NCBI GenBank assembly: GCA_000727475.1
Contig: KL647297.1
Coordinates: 2,623,577 to 2,687,576, forward strand
DNA: 64,000 nt
Direction of reading: 5' to 3'
DNA from: Sarcocystis neurona
Lineage: Eukaryota; Apicomplexa; Conoidasida; Eucoccidiorida; Sarcocystidae
Below the pieces are notes generated by a model. That model saw only the letters and a list, made by a program, of their open reading frames with translations, was not told the origin of the DNA and did not search any database. This document shows, one piece after another, positions 46,101 to 57,009 of this stretch. Positions within the stretch are counted from its first letter, which is position 1; every line of letters starts with the position of its first letter. The position numbers and the translations under genes were made by a program.

Positions 46101-46364
46101 CTGCTGCAGTGATGACCGCGACTGCTGCTGCAGCTGTTGCTGCCTGCTCTGCGTCCGGATGTGCCGCTGCTGCTCACCCGGGGGTGACGACTCTGTCGCG
46201 CAGAACTGCTGCTGCTGCTCGGCGTCACGCCCAGGCGGCGCAGCGCCTGTTGCCACTTCACTAGTGCTGCCCTTCCCACATGCTGGAGAAGTTCTCACAC
46301 CTTCTCCTCCTCCTGCTGCCTCCCTTTCGAAAGACTCTCCTCCCTTGATGCAGAAAGGCTGCAT
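32046..46364 (-). CDS. Large Ser/Thr protein kinase, CAMK/CHK2-like, with a 1716-residue C-terminal tail
   Basis: Six exons on the minus strand: 46364-44913, 43762-43542, 41023-40872, 40056-39907, 37691-37582 and 37196-32046, all GT-AG with matching phases, giving 2411 residues. The catalytic domain is complete: glycine loop GTGSAATV (298-305), AVKV with Lys461, alpha-C Glu484, hinge VMEYVPCGELFYRIVEKG, HRDLKPEN (Asp559), DFG (582-584), APE (606-608), the subdomain IX Asp in DMWSLGVCLFVMLGG, and the final Arg helix ending LKHPWM. The segment around SYGAAADMWSLG and RISESAKDLVRRLLTVD is closest in style to CHK2/RAD53 and other CAMK-group kinases. No FHA domain, EF-hand or calmodulin-binding motif is seen. 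The first 250 residues are Gln/Glu-rich. The ATG at 46364 is the first in its frame; an upstream exon cannot be excluded. Confidence 0.85.
37750..38660 (-). repeat. Polypurine tract on + (polypyrimidine in the sense of the kinase gene)
   Basis: About 900 bases of the intron 37692-39906 are strongly purine-rich on + (GAAGAAG, GAGGAGA-type text) without a fixed repeat unit. Confidence 0.85.
39138..39212 (-). repeat. 18-bp minisatellite of AGT triplets
   Basis: AGTAGTAGTAGTAGTGCC units, about four, in the same kinase intron. Confidence 0.9.
39295..39655 (-). repeat. Minisatellite of about 55-65-bp units, six or seven copies
   Basis: Each unit has GGAAGA(C/G)TAGGCACTGGTAG, a CCCATGCATGTA or CCCA-type segment and a TATATATATA spacer of variable length. 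Copies start near 39301, 39347, 39398, 39459, 39520, 39582 and 39620. Lies in the kinase intron 37692-39906. Confidence 0.85.
39907..43762 (-). CDS. Kinase exons 2-4: catalytic core
   Basis: Exon 43762-43542 codes alpha-C end to HRD (VRVLHALRHPRIVNLRDV ... QNIIHR). Exon 41023-40872 codes the catalytic loop to APE (DLKPENILVQHVMEGDFLEV ... GTPQYWAPE), and exon 40056-39907 the activation-segment end and helix F (LGLTREQHQQQ, SYGAAADMWSLGVCLFVM, YPFDERRG). The Arg of HRD and the Val after APE are split between exons, which independently supports the junctions. Confidence 0.88.
40057..40871 (-). other. Kinase intron with CAG/CTG blocks
   Basis: GT-AG intron between the exons at 40872 and 40056. 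On + the left half is CAG-rich and the right half CTG-rich, giving long open frames on both strands that are not coding. Confidence 0.8.
42230..42875 (-). repeat. ACAT microsatellite block
   Basis: About 650 bases of (ACAT)n/(ACAC)n/(GTAC)n in the kinase intron 41024-43541. Open frames here read as Tyr/His/Ile/Thr strings and are not genes. Confidence 0.92.
43346..43416 (-). repeat. Two-copy tandem duplication, about 35 bp
   Basis: ACATATATATATACAACCTG then CGGTATGTA occurs twice in succession, with two extra bases in the TA run of the second copy. Confidence 0.85.
44868..44919 (-). promoter_or_regulatory. Duplicated 5' splice site at the end of kinase exon 1
   Basis: On the minus strand GAAGTAAGACGCGACTTTCA is followed 39 nt later by GAAGTAAGGTGTGATTTTCG; each copy also continues into GGCGTACGTACA. 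Both donors give GAA|GTAAG, and the spacing is a multiple of three with no stop between. Use of the distal donor (exon ending at 44874) would insert 13 residues, VRRDFQAYVHSTE, after Glu484. Confidence 0.75.
44913..46364 (-). CDS. Kinase exon 1: Gln-rich N-terminus and N-lobe with a large insertion
   Basis: 484 codons. Residues 1-260 are Gln/Glu/Ser low complexity. Residues 271-290 (GVYVHPKLRRYFQSQASGIR) precede the glycine loop at 298. Between beta-2 (VYSCRKV, ends about 311) and the strand with the catalytic lysine (LYAVKV, starts about 457) lies an Ala/Gly/Ser-rich insertion of about 146 residues, where normal kinases have a short turn. The exon ends exactly at Glu484, the predicted alpha-C glutamate, before donor GTAAGA. 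Confidence 0.85.
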
Positions 46365-48430
46365 GGCTGCTGCTGCTCCTGTTGTTTCTGCGGGGAGCGC
46401 ACTGCACTGGCGCTGCCTTTGCAGTCTCCGGCTGCTGCTTCTGCTTCCGCGGCAAAAAACGCGCGCCCCAGTGCTGTTGCTGCTGCCACTACCGGAAACC
46501 CATCGCTGTGGCGGCTGCTGCTGCCACTTTCAACGGCCAAGCGCCGCGCGCACCTGCTGCCAATCGCAGCGCCTCTGTGTTGCTCCCCCACCAACGTCCC
46601 CTCGCTGCTGCTGTTGCAAGCAGCTGCCGGGCGCAGCACTGCTGCACGTCCTGGTGGCGTTGCTGCTGCAGCTGCTCGCAGCGCTCCGGTTCACGTTGCT
46701 CCAGGAAGATCTGCTGCTGCTTCTTCTTCAGTCACGTGCTGGCAGCTTGTCTCGCGGTGACATCCGCGGCACATGCTGCTGCTGTTGCTGCAGGCAGTCA
46801 TCTGCTGCTGCTGCTGTTGTTGCCTCACCGTCAACAGCGTGTGCGTCCCCTGTCGTTGCTGCTGACGCGGTGCCTACACATACACACATGTCCGTACACA
46901 CTATCAGGCGTAGATATATACACGAATATAAGACGAAGCGCAACGTCTACGTCTGGTATACCTTCCTCAGCCTAACGCCAAGGCCTGCTCTTCCTTCCAC
47001 ACACAAAGAAACGAGAGCATCTGCTGCTGCTTCACCTGCTCCTGCAGCACTGCCCACTGCCCCCCAGCGCATCACACCATCCCCGCTCAACCCGTCCTGC
47101 TACTCTCTCTCGTTCGTACACATATATACATATACTTATATATACATATATATGTATATGCATATATGTATATATATATGTATGTATATATATTCGTATA
47201 TATATATGTATATATATATACTTCCACGCCGCCATATACGTCTACGTGTTTATGTGTACACGCATATGCCTATCCATATATACATATACATACATCTAAA
47301 AGTCCATGCCGCCATACGTATATATATATGTATATATATATATATATATGTAGAGAGAGAGAGAATATATATGTATATATATGAAATCGAGTGTGTGCGT
47401 ATGTACACATATGCATAGACGTGTTCTGTATACACATATGCATATCCATATATATATATGTATATATAGAGAGAGATACATGTCAGTAAACACGCTTACG
47501 TGTGTATGTATATACACGCATGCATATACGTATTCTTTACACGCGTGAAGAACTGTATACAAAGATGGAGAAATAGATTTATATATACAGTTTTAACACA
47601 TCCTCGTGTATGTGCTACGCGCACATGTTGAGTATATATGAAGTAGAGTGCGGGGTGCTGACGCTTGCTGCTGCTTTGCCTGATGCCGACAACAGGTGCT
47701 GCAGTGCCCCCCCTTCCACGCAGTCGCTGCTGGTAAGCTAGAGAAGTGCTGCCGCACAGCTGCTTCCCGCAGATACTACAGGAGAGTCCACGTACTTGCT
47801 GCCGCTGCGGCTGTTGCTGCTGCTGCGGCTGCTGTTGCTTTCCCCGGTGCTCTCGGTTCCTTCGCCCGCTGCTCTTCCTTCCCCGACAGCTGCTGCAGGT
47901 GGTTGCCCTGCTGCTTGCCCCGCTCCTGAGAGAATATTCTCTTATTTCCCGCTGCTGTTGCTGTTTCTTTGTCGGCGCTTCCTCCGGGTGCTGCTTGTGC
48001 GGCTGCCGCTGCTGCTGCTACTACTACCGTGCGGAGCTTGCTGCGGGGGCTTCATCTCGTGCTGTAGCTTCCGCTGTTGCTGCTGCTGGTCCCGCTGCGA
48101 CGGGTGTCCCCCTCACGAGACAGCAGCTGGCGCAGACGCCGGCAATCAGCAAGACAGCACCAGATGTTGCAGCAGCACCGGCAGAAACCGATGCAACGGC
48201 AGCAGCACCTTCTCTCTCACACAGCAGCAGGTCTTCGCGCCCTGTAGATGCAGCAGGGGCAGCTCAGAAGCAGGCAAGACAGATAGAAACGGCAGCAGCA
48301 GCAGAAGTTTCTGGGTCGAGAACACAGTAGCAGAAGCAGTTTCTATGTTGCTGCTGCTCATGAGCGCTTGGCGCTGGCAGCAGCGGCAAGAGCACGTAGA
48401 GAGCACGTGAAAGACGAGTGCTGCCCAACC
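46365..48430. other. Region upstream of the kinase ATG
   Basis: 46365-46870 and 47690-48300 are CTG-rich on +. 47100-47570 is TA microsatellite DNA. The kinase promoter and 5' UTR should be here. In the reverse direction the kinase frame stays open beyond 46364 for some distance but without an ATG. Confidence 0.5.
47105..47480. repeat. TA microsatellite
   Basis: (TA)n with TATG/TACA interruptions and two GA runs (47353-47363, 47469-47475). Confidence 0.9.
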
Positions 48431-48715
48431 TGTGCAGACGACCCCACTGCAGGAGCGTGGGACTGACGCGCAGGAGTTGCGGGGTACATACACTCGAGTG
48501 AGTCTAAATTCGCCGGAATGCAGATGTCCCGCGGTCCCCTACAAGCAATGCGCAACCTGCGCCTGTGCTACGTCGGCCATACGTGGACAAATACACCTGC
48601 GAGTGCTGGTGCAGAAATCTCTCTCTCTCTACATATATATATATGGATTTATGGAGCTGGCATATACGCATGTATGTGGATTCATCGCGAGCAGACCCTG
48701 CTGATCTAGCTGCTG

Positions 48716-49172
48716 TTGGTGCTGCTAGAGGAGTCACACGTGTCCACACAGAGATGCTGGGCAGAAATGCGTGTACCTACACGTAGTTTCAGGGAGATTT
48801 CTGCTCCTGCTGCTGGACATGCAGACGTAGAGATAATTCTCACAGACACATACGTTAATAAGCAGTTACATGCTGCTGCTGCTGTTGATGCGCGTCATGC
48901 CCGGATGGCCGTGGAGGCGACATTCCCCGGGCTCCTCTACTCAAGAAGTCGGGATGGCAGCAGCAGCACCGCGCCGGCGTCAGACAAAACTTCGGCAGGG
49001 ACAAAGAATTCAGAAGAGCCAAACAGGCTGCAGCGGACAGAGGAAAAGCAGGGAAGAGGCTTGGCTGCTACCGAGGGTCACGCGGGCAGAGTCGCACCGT
49101 CGATACCACCGTGCGTTGTCGCGCGGCTGCAGCACAGGCGCGCGATGCGTCTTCTTGAGGTTGAGACGTGCA
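48716..49172 (+). CDS. Candidate exon of an unknown + strand gene
   Basis: The frame (open to a stop at 49186) has mixed, protein-like composition: SFREISAPAAGHADVEIILT, ARMAVEATFPGLLYS and VVARLQHRRAMRLLEVETC. A possible donor GTATAC follows at 49173. Codon third positions are G/C-rich as in the recognised genes. No family is recognised. A neighbouring frame at about 49270-49660 and the opposite strand at 49190-49600 also look moderately coding, so gene structure in 48.4-50 kb stays open. Confidence 0.3.
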
Positions 49173-49699
49173 GTATACCTGCCTAAATTAATTCAGACAT
49201 GTAGGGAGGATTCTGCAGACACAGCAGCAAGCGGTGTACGTGGGTGTACTGCTGCGTATATGGCCCCTGCAGGGGCACAGGGGCGCAGGCAGAGACGGTG
49301 CTGCAGCGGGCGGTTCGCTCCAGAGAAACCGGCACAGCACGTCGACTTTCTCCGGTGTGCGTACACCGCAGACGCCGTTCCTGAGACACGACCGCACGTC
49401 CCAGTAACGGACAGACGGCGCTTCAAATACGCGTCTTCGTCTATCTTCAGAGGGTTTCTTTATCTCCTCGCTAGTTTCGGGAGAACGAGTGTGCCGCCGG
49501 ACGAAGGATTGCGAGCGCGAGTGTACGGGCGGGAGAAGGGCGGGAGAAGCCAAGAGAAACTTCGACAGGATCTCAAGCAGCACCAGGGAGCATGCACCAA
49601 CGGCGTCGTCCTCGTTAAAACTCCAATTTTTTTCGCACTCGCAAGAAACTCCCCCTATTTGTACTATCGTAATGCTCCTGCTACGGTGGCTCGTGCTAC

Positions 49700-52240
49700 T
49701 GGCTGTGTCGCAGCGACTGCTGCTGCTGCTGCGGCCAGTGCTGCTCCTGCTGCTGCTGCTGCCGCAACCACCATCGCTGCTGCTGCAACTGCCGCCGCAC
49801 GTGCTGCTGCTGCGGCTGCAACCGTTAGTGCTGCAGCAACGGCTGCTGCTGCTGTAGCGGCTGCTGTTCCTGCTGCATTTGCAGCCGGTGTCGCTCCAGC
49901 AGGTGCTCTTGCTGCTGCTGTGGTAGCGACACACTGCATCAGCACTCCCCTGTAGCTACACAGCAGCTGCCGATGCTGCGGCCCCACGCATGCGCACGCC
50001 AGCCGTACTCTTCACAGTGTTGCTGCTGCAGCTGCTGCACAGTGCGGACGCGTTCACGTGCGGACGCGTTCACTTGCGCAGTTGTGACGGTAGGGGACGC
50101 TATGTGGTGCTGATCTCTTTGTCTCCTCTTCCTTCTTCGGTGTCTCCTTTTGCTGGTGCTGCCATCACGTTAAATTTGTACGTGCACACTCGATCAACGC
50201 GGAAAGGTACATGTATGTGTGTGTGCTACCCTACACGTTTCCATGCCGACTCTCGCGCATGCACGGAGCTCCTGGGGCTGCCATCGCAATCGCTCGCTGC
50301 TGTGTTTTCCCCCGTCATGCAGCAACACATGCTCCTGTAGAGACAGAGGGAAAGCTGATGCCAGGCACCGGGTTGTACTTTTGGTAAACGGCCACCCCGC
50401 TGCACATACCTCTGTCGTACTGCTACTATTGTACAGCCGTTTCCTGTTGCTGCTGCGACGGAGCCTCCTGGTGTTGGTGTTGCTGCAGCTACACATCTTC
50501 CTCCTGCTGCTGCTGCGGCGCAGCCTGTTGCTTCTGCTGCCACACACAGCTTCTGCTGCTGCTGCGGCACAGCGATCTGCTGTTTTGCTGCCGCTGCTGC
50601 AACGCAGCTTCTGCCTGCTGTTGCTGCTGCACAAGAGAAGCTTCGCGTGCTGCAGCTGCAGCCCACCCAGCCACGTCGGAGCCGCTGTGGGCACGCCCTC
50701 TGCAGCAGACTTGCTGCCGCTGCTGCTGTGGCGCCTGCGTGCGTGCTTGCGCGGCTGTCTTTCTCGTAGGGCTACTCTGTCTCTTTTTCTTCCACGTAGA
50801 TACCCATCACTCCTGCCACACCCATTTAGATTTTGCTGGTCGCGCTGCTCGCACAGCAACATTACCTCGTGCCTGCAGGGTGCGCGCAGTTTTACTGCTC
50901 TTCTTGTTGCTGCTGCAAAAGACCAGTAGAGCATCTGTTGTGGCGCCGCACACACGCAAGTGCTGCCGTTGCTGCCGCTGCTGCTACTGCTGCAGTGACG
51001 GCGGCGCTGCTGGTGCTGTTGTTTCTGCAGTGACGGTAGTGCTGTTGCTGCTCCTGCTGCGATGACGGCAGTGCTGCTGCTGCTCCTCCTGCTGCAGTGA
51101 CGGCGGTGCTGCCGGTGCTGCTGTCTCTGCAGTAACGGCAGCGTGGCTGCTGCTCCTGTTGCAGTTGCCGCGGTGCTGCTGCTGCGCTTCTGCAGTGGCG
51201 TGCGGTTACTCGTGCTGCTGTTGTGTGTCTGTCGTACAACGCGCGTCCTTCACCCGCTGCTGAAACGACTTTAATATTGCCGCTTCTGTGGAATCACTAC
51301 TTCTCGGCCTGCAAGACTGCATAGCCGAGGACTTGCAGAAACATATAAACATCCATGCTTCCCTCTGTATACCTCTGCATGCGCCGCCTTGTGGACGTCG
51401 GGACAGACGCCCTACAGCTGCTGTAGGCACGACCGACGCTGTTGCTGCTGCTGCGGGGGCGGAGACGGCCTGCCAAGGACGAAATGCCCCTGCGGAATCG
51501 CATCCGCTGCTGCTGCTGTGGGAGTATTGCTGGTGGTGCTGCCACTGCAGCTGAGATTGCTGCCGCGCTATTACTTCTGCTGCTGCCGAGACTGCGGCTC
51601 CCTCTGCAAGTGCTGCTCTTCCCACGCTGCCGCTACTGCTGCCGCTGCTGCTTGTGCCTCTGCTGCCGTTGGGAGACTGCTGCGACTCCTCCTGTTGCTG
51701 CTGCTGGTCTGCTGCTTCTCGTGGGGGCACTGCTGCTGCCGCTGCATCTGGTGGTGATGCTGCTCCAGCGCTTTCCCCACTGCTGCTGCCGCTCTTCTCT
51801 ACGTAGCGCACGCGACAGCTTCTTCTTTTCCGCTGCTCTCTGCTTTGCTGTTGCTGCTGCAGTGGGTTCCCTCCCCCGTCCTGCAGCAGCTCAGCCGTCC
51901 ACGCGCAGGTGTTCCCGTACTTACCTGCTGCTTTTCCTCTTCTTCCTTTCTAAACAGACGTACACGCACGTGTGTATCCAGAAGCACCTGTCCGTACAAA
52001 CACACACGTACACCTGTATATATATATATATAAATAGATAGATAGGAGATAGGTAGATACGTGGGCACGTGTGTATACATTTATAGGCATGTAGGCAGAT
52101 ACACCGGTGTTACCGTCTGTATACGCGAAGCCGTTGCTACCTGCTGCTACTGCCGCTGGTCCTCCTCCTCTTCGTCCGCTGGGGCGCTGTCTGCTGTTGC
52201 TGCGGCTCGGGCTCGTGCGACTGCAGGCTGCACTCAGCAG
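49700..52240. repeat. CTG-rich block on +
   Basis: Dense CTG/TGC/GCT triplets, open in many frames. A short segment at 51206-51320 is less repetitive and reads protein-like on both strands (minus: SSDSTEAAILKSFQQRVKDA). No gene could be assembled. A TA patch lies at 52010-52035. Confidence 0.7.
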
Positions 52241-52242
52241 CA

Positions 52243-54153
52243 GTGCAGCAAACTGCTGCGGCAACAAACGAGAAAGGCGATGCGGTCGCTTCCGCGGGCC
52301 GCAGACTCCCGCATGAGACAACGGAGGAGTGGACATCTCAACATCCCAGCAGCAGCAGCAGCACAGCGTCAGGCTGTGAGGCACCAGTAGCTGCCGTCCT
52401 CCTCGTCTTCCTCCTCCTCTTGCACACGCAGCAGCAGCACCAGAAGCAGCGGGGGCAGCAGAAGCCGCGGCAGCAGAAGCCGCGGCTGCAGCAGCAGTCG
52501 CAGCAGCAGCAGCAGTCGCAGCAGCAGCAGCAGTCGCAGCAGCAGCAGCAGTCGCAGCAGCAGCAGCAGTGGCAGAAGTCGCAACAGAAGCAGCAGCAGC
52601 ACGGCTTTTTAGGATGGCTAGCTGGAGGGCGCAGAGCAGCTGCTGCCGATGGGATGACGAAGCAGGGCGCAATGCAGCAGCTTTTTTGTAGCAGCAGCCC
52701 GGTGCCTGCTTGCTGCAGCTGCTACTGCTGGCCTGCAGCAAGCATAGCGACGACAAGACGGCTACACGCTGCACTGCCACTTCTGCCCTTTCTGAACTCC
52801 TTTGCTGCTGCTTCTGCTGCTGCAGCGGGGGCAGCCACCCCACACGCGGCAGGAGGCTCTATGTATAGTAGACAGGGCGCAGCCTGTCGAACACACATGC
52901 AAAGAGCGACGCAGGGACGACGCAGGCGTGCAGCAAGAGCTGCGATGTGGACGACTGGTGATGCTGCTGCTGCAGCGCGCAATTGTAGAGCAGGAAACGG
53001 TACACCAGCTGCTGCAGACTGCGGCTTCCCACGTGCAGCAGCAGGAGCAGCAAGCCCCTCTGTTGTTGCACCAGGAGAAGAGCTCGCAGCTCGTGCAGCA
53101 GCGTGCGCCTCAGCGGCAGCACGACGCGCCTCAGCAGCAGCAGTACGCGCCTCAGCAGCAGTACGCGCCTTAGCAACAGCAGCTCCGCCAGAGAGGCAGG
53201 CCTTAGTATCGGCCCTGGGAGCTGCAGTAGCATCATTAGGTCAAGGCCTTGCAGTGGCAATGGCAGCAGGAAGTCGTGCTGCAGCAGTGGCAGCCGTGGC
53301 AGCAGGGAGGACATCAACAGCAGGAGGTGGAGCAGCAGAAGCTCCTGTACGACGCTTCCGTACAGCAGCGAAGGAAGGCGCTGCGATAGGGATGTGGGCC
53401 ACGTCGGCAGCAGCGCGCCCATGCGACTGTGTGGGGTGGAGAAGTGCGCTTGCGCTAGCAGGAAAGCGTCAAGCAGCGACAGCAGCAGCACCAGCAACAG
53501 CAGCAGCGTCCAGAGGTCTGCCAGCAGCGGCACCACTTGGTGCAGCAGCAGCTCTCCTCTGCAGAGCAGCAGTTTCCACGTGGACAGCCGCAGCGTCCTG
53601 CTCGACAGCCGCAGCTGCGTCTGCCAGAGCAGCAGAACGGAAAGCCGACCTGGCCTCTGAGGTCAGGGGCGCCGCTAAAACTCGCAGCAGCAGCATTACT
53701 ACTCCTCGCAGCAGCAGCAGTACTACTTTTTCTCACAGGAGCAGCGCTACTGCTACTTCTCACAGCAGCCCCGCTACTACTACGCCTACTCGCGGCAACA
53801 GCACTTTTACGAGGACGCACAGCAGCAGCATTACTACGACTTCTCGCAGCAGCAGCAGCACTGGAGGCGCTCGGGGTGCCGCGCTCCTACAACAGAGCCG
53901 TCACCAAGAGCAGCAGATGCAGCAGCAGATGCAGCAGCAGCAGTTCCAGCAGCAGCAGTTCCAGCTCCAGCAGCAGGAGAAGCAGCCTTTGGTGCTGCTG
54001 CAGATGTTGTGGCAGGAGCAGGGACGGCAGGCGTCGGCGCGTGAGCAGCAGCAGCTGCTGTTGAACTGTCTGCAGCAGCTGCAGGACAAGCGCGAAGGAC
54101 GCGCCGCAGCTCTCTTGGTAACTCTTCGCGGAATTTCCCTCCAACATCCGTAG
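52243..54153 (+). CDS. Long CAG-rich open frame, possible exon(s) with homopolymer runs
   Basis: 636 open codons on +, with a run of six-residue SQQQQQ units (52490-52572), Ala-rich text, Thr/Ser-rich text and a final Gln/Leu helical stretch (LVLLQMLWQEQGRQ, LLLNCLQQLQDKREGRAAAL) followed by a good donor GTAACT near 54118. A different + frame at 52900-53170 (CGRLVMLLLQRAIVEQETVH) reads equally protein-like, so the true frame may change through introns. CAG bias alone can keep this frame open. Confidence 0.3.
   Translation: MQQTAAATNEKGDAVASAGRRLPHETTEEWTSQHPSSSSSTASGCEAPVAAVLLVFLLLLHTQQQHQKQRGQQKPRQQKPRLQQQSQQQQQSQQQQQSQQQQQSQQQQQWQKSQQKQQQHGFLGWLAGGRRAAAADGMTKQGAMQQLFCSSSPVPACCSCYCWPAASIATTRRLHAALPLLPFLNSFAAASAAAAGAATPHAAGGSMYSRQGAACRTHMQRATQGRRRRAARAAMWTTGDAAAAARNCRAGNGTPAAADCGFPRAAAGAASPSVVAPGEELAARAAACASAAARRASAAAVRASAAVRALATAAPPERQALVSALGAAVASLGQGLAVAMAAGSRAAAVAAVAAGRTSTAGGGAAEAPVRRFRTAAKEGAAIGMWATSAAARPCDCVGWRSALALAGKRQAATAAAPATAAASRGLPAAAPLGAAAALLCRAAVSTWTAAASCSTAAAASARAAERKADLASEVRGAAKTRSSSITTPRSSSSTTFSHRSSATATSHSSPATTTPTRGNSTFTRTHSSSITTTSRSSSSTGGARGAALLQQSRHQEQQMQQQMQQQQFQQQQFQLQQQEKQPLVLLQMLWQEQGRQASAREQQQLLLNCLQQLQDKREGRAAALLVTLRGISLQHP
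52490..52572 (+). repeat. 18-bp minisatellite CAGCAGCAGCAGCAGTCG
   Basis: About four exact copies with an 18-bp period; the last ends in TGG instead of TCG. Confidence 0.9.
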
Positions 54154-54159
54154 AGGAAT

Positions 54160-56620
54160 TGCGCCCGCAAGAAAAACAAGCTCATCCACATATATATATA
54201 TCTGTAGATACATATATATATATATACATACGTACACTTACTTCTACGTCTTATACACACTTGTATATATACATATACATATATATATATATATGGATCG
54301 GTGACAGATAGATATAAATAGATACACGTATATATGTATATATATGTACATGCACTTAGTTCTATATGAGATACATGCTTGTATATATATGTACATATAG
54401 GTAGATGATAGCAAAAGATATACATAGATGTACATATATGTATGTATATATATATGTGTGTACATACTGTTACTTGTGTATCTGATATATGCTTGTATAT
54501 ATATGTATATACAGGTAGATGATAGGGAAAGATATAGATAGATAGATGTATATATATTTATATATGTGTGTACGTACTGTTACTTCTATGTCTGATATAT
54601 GCTTGTGTATATACGTATATATGAGTAGATGATAGAAAGAGATATAGATAGAGATATGCATGTGGATATATATGTCGTATCGATAGATAGGCAGCTATCC
54701 ATATGTATCTACGGGAACGTCTCACGAGATACATGCATACGCCTTCAAGAGGAGATGTATACATCAATATATATGGATAAATATGTAGATGTTAATATAT
54801 ATATATAGAGAGAGAGAAAATCCGTTAGATCGATTGAATAGAGTGGACAGATACAAAGAGACAAATAGCCGTCTATAGACGTGCAGATGTATATCTATCC
54901 TTGTGCGTGTCTCTCCTCTATAGGCCACGTCGAGGACTATACGGAGGATTCGAATAGATAGATATATATATAGACGGAGGTGGACAGGTATACCCATGGA
55001 TAAAGACAGCTAAACATATAGAGATAGACATATACACAGACGGATAGGTACAGAGAGATACTAGACACACAAATAGATATAGATAAATACATGTAGATAT
55101 AGAAAAGTAGACACACCGATGAAGACAGCTGAACATATAGAGATAGACATATACACAAACGGATAGGTACAGATATGTCTATAGAGAGATACTAGACACA
55201 CAGATAGATACAGATCAATACAGATAGATATAGAAAAGTAGACACGTGTGTAGAGAACAAGATAGATCCAGGTGGGTAGATATAGATACGGATAAATAGA
55301 TAGACATGTAGACACACAGGTAGACACAGATATTTATAGGTAGACACAGGCGAATAGATATATATAGATAGAAAGAGAAAGGGATACGTTCACATACGTA
55401 TAGGTAGACGTATAGATAAATAGATAGATATATGGACAAACGGATAGACACAGATAGATATAGATAAATAGGTAGACATATAGGCAAAGAGATATATAGA
55501 CAAACAGATAGATGCAGATAAATATAGAGAGACACAAGAAGGCAGATATACAGACGAACGGATAGCTACAGATAAATATAGGTAGATATAGCTAAATAGG
55601 TGCATATATATAGTCACAGATAGATCCAGGCAGATATAGATAGATATAGATATAGATAGATATATATACTTATAGATAGATATAGGATAGATATAGATAG
55701 ATATAGCTAAGGATAGATATAGATAGATATATATATATATAGATGTAGATATAGATAGATATAGATATACATATAGATATAGATAGATATAGATATACAT
55801 ATAGATATAGATAGATATAGATATAGATATACATATGGATATAGATAGATATAGATATAGATAGATATAGATATACATGTAGATATAGGTATAGATATAG
55901 ATATAGATATAGATAGATATAGATATAGATAGATATATATAGATATAGATATAGATAGATAGATATAGATATAGATATAGATATAGATAGATATATATAG
56001 ATATAGATATAGATAGATATAGATATAGATATAGATATAGATAGATATAGATATAGATATAGATAGATATAGATATAGATAGATATAGATATAGATAGAT
56101 AGATATAGATAGATATAGATATAGATAGATATAGATAGATATAGATACAGACATATATATATAGGTATAGGTATAGATATAGATAGATATATAGACAAAG
56201 AGATATATTCAGATAGATATAGATAGATAAAGATGAATAGATAGCTACGTATAGAAAGATAGTATCACATACACATAGATTCAGATAAATAAATAGATAC
56301 GTTGACAAACATATATATAGAGAGGTCAATATAGGTATAGATGCAGAGACAGATGAAGACACGTATACGTGGATAGATATTGTAGACACAGAGAGATATA
56401 GAGGGGTAAATCTAACTAAATAGATATAAGCAAACCAGGTAGACACGGGGAGACAGGTGTATAGGTGGGAGGACAGATGTAGACGCATAGATACATATAA
56501 ACAAAGGTATTGATAGAGACGGGTGTACGTACATATATATATGGATAGATATAGATCTCGATAAATGATAGATATAGACAAGCAGATCGGTACAGGTAGA
56601 TATAAATAGAAGGGCTGCGC
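54160..56620. repeat. 2.4-kb TA/GATA satellite block
   Basis: Three layers. First, 54240-54650: four copies of a 110-118-bp unit marked by a TTGTATATAT-type segment (54261, 54379, 54493, 54603) and a TAGATGATAG-type segment. Second, 54995-55245: a two-copy duplication of about 120 bp with the shared segment CATATAGAGATAGACATATA. Third, 55600-56230: GATATAGATAGATATA-type repeats almost without interruption. The minus strand translates to Tyr/Leu/Ser/Ile strings up to 334 codons, which are not genes. Confidence 0.92.
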
Positions 56621-56778
56621 ATACTTCTTTGTGTCTACCGATGTAGGCAGCTGTGCATATATGTGTAGCTCCACCTCGAGGTGGCTACATACATGCAGAC
56701 GAGGAAGCTTTATATCTACCCTTCGCAGGATCAGTATGCGTCGTGAGAAGGTTCGTCTTCACTTTATTGTTGCCTGCG

Positions 56779-57009
56779 ATGATCTACCGAAGAGCTCGCA
56801 ACTCCTGGAAGCACTTCGTGGAAAAATTTCGTCTTCTCTTCGACGAGGGCGAGGGGACGGAGAGTACCGCACTGGCGCGGGCGTGGCAGCAGGGGCTCTT
56901 CTTGCAGGAGACCGGGTGTTTTTCTGCCGAACGTGTCGCGCAGAGTTTGGTGATTCTTCTCCATGCAGTGGCTGCAAATGTCAATTTAAAGGAAGCTGCG
57001 TCTGCGTGA
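56779..57009 (+). CDS. Candidate first exon of a helical-repeat protein
   Basis: ATG at 56779 opens MIYRRARNSWKHFVEKFRLL and continues with GCFSAERVAQSLVILLHAVA, an amphipathic Arg-rich N-terminus (possible mitochondrial targeting) followed by a helix pair. The frame stops at 57007-57009; the splice donor, if any, lies shortly before but no strong one is visible. Codon use is clearly biased to this frame (G/C third positions, no homopolymers). Likely the 5' part of the gene continuing at 57560. Confidence 0.45.
   Translation: MIYRRARNSWKHFVEKFRLLFDEGEGTESTALARAWQQGLFLQETGCFSAERVAQSLVILLHAVAANVNLKEAASA

Noticed and set aside
55670..56674. 334-codon minus-strand open frame of Tyr/Leu/Ser/Ile strings
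   Set aside because: It is only the translation of GATATA microsatellite DNA; the unit length keeps it open.
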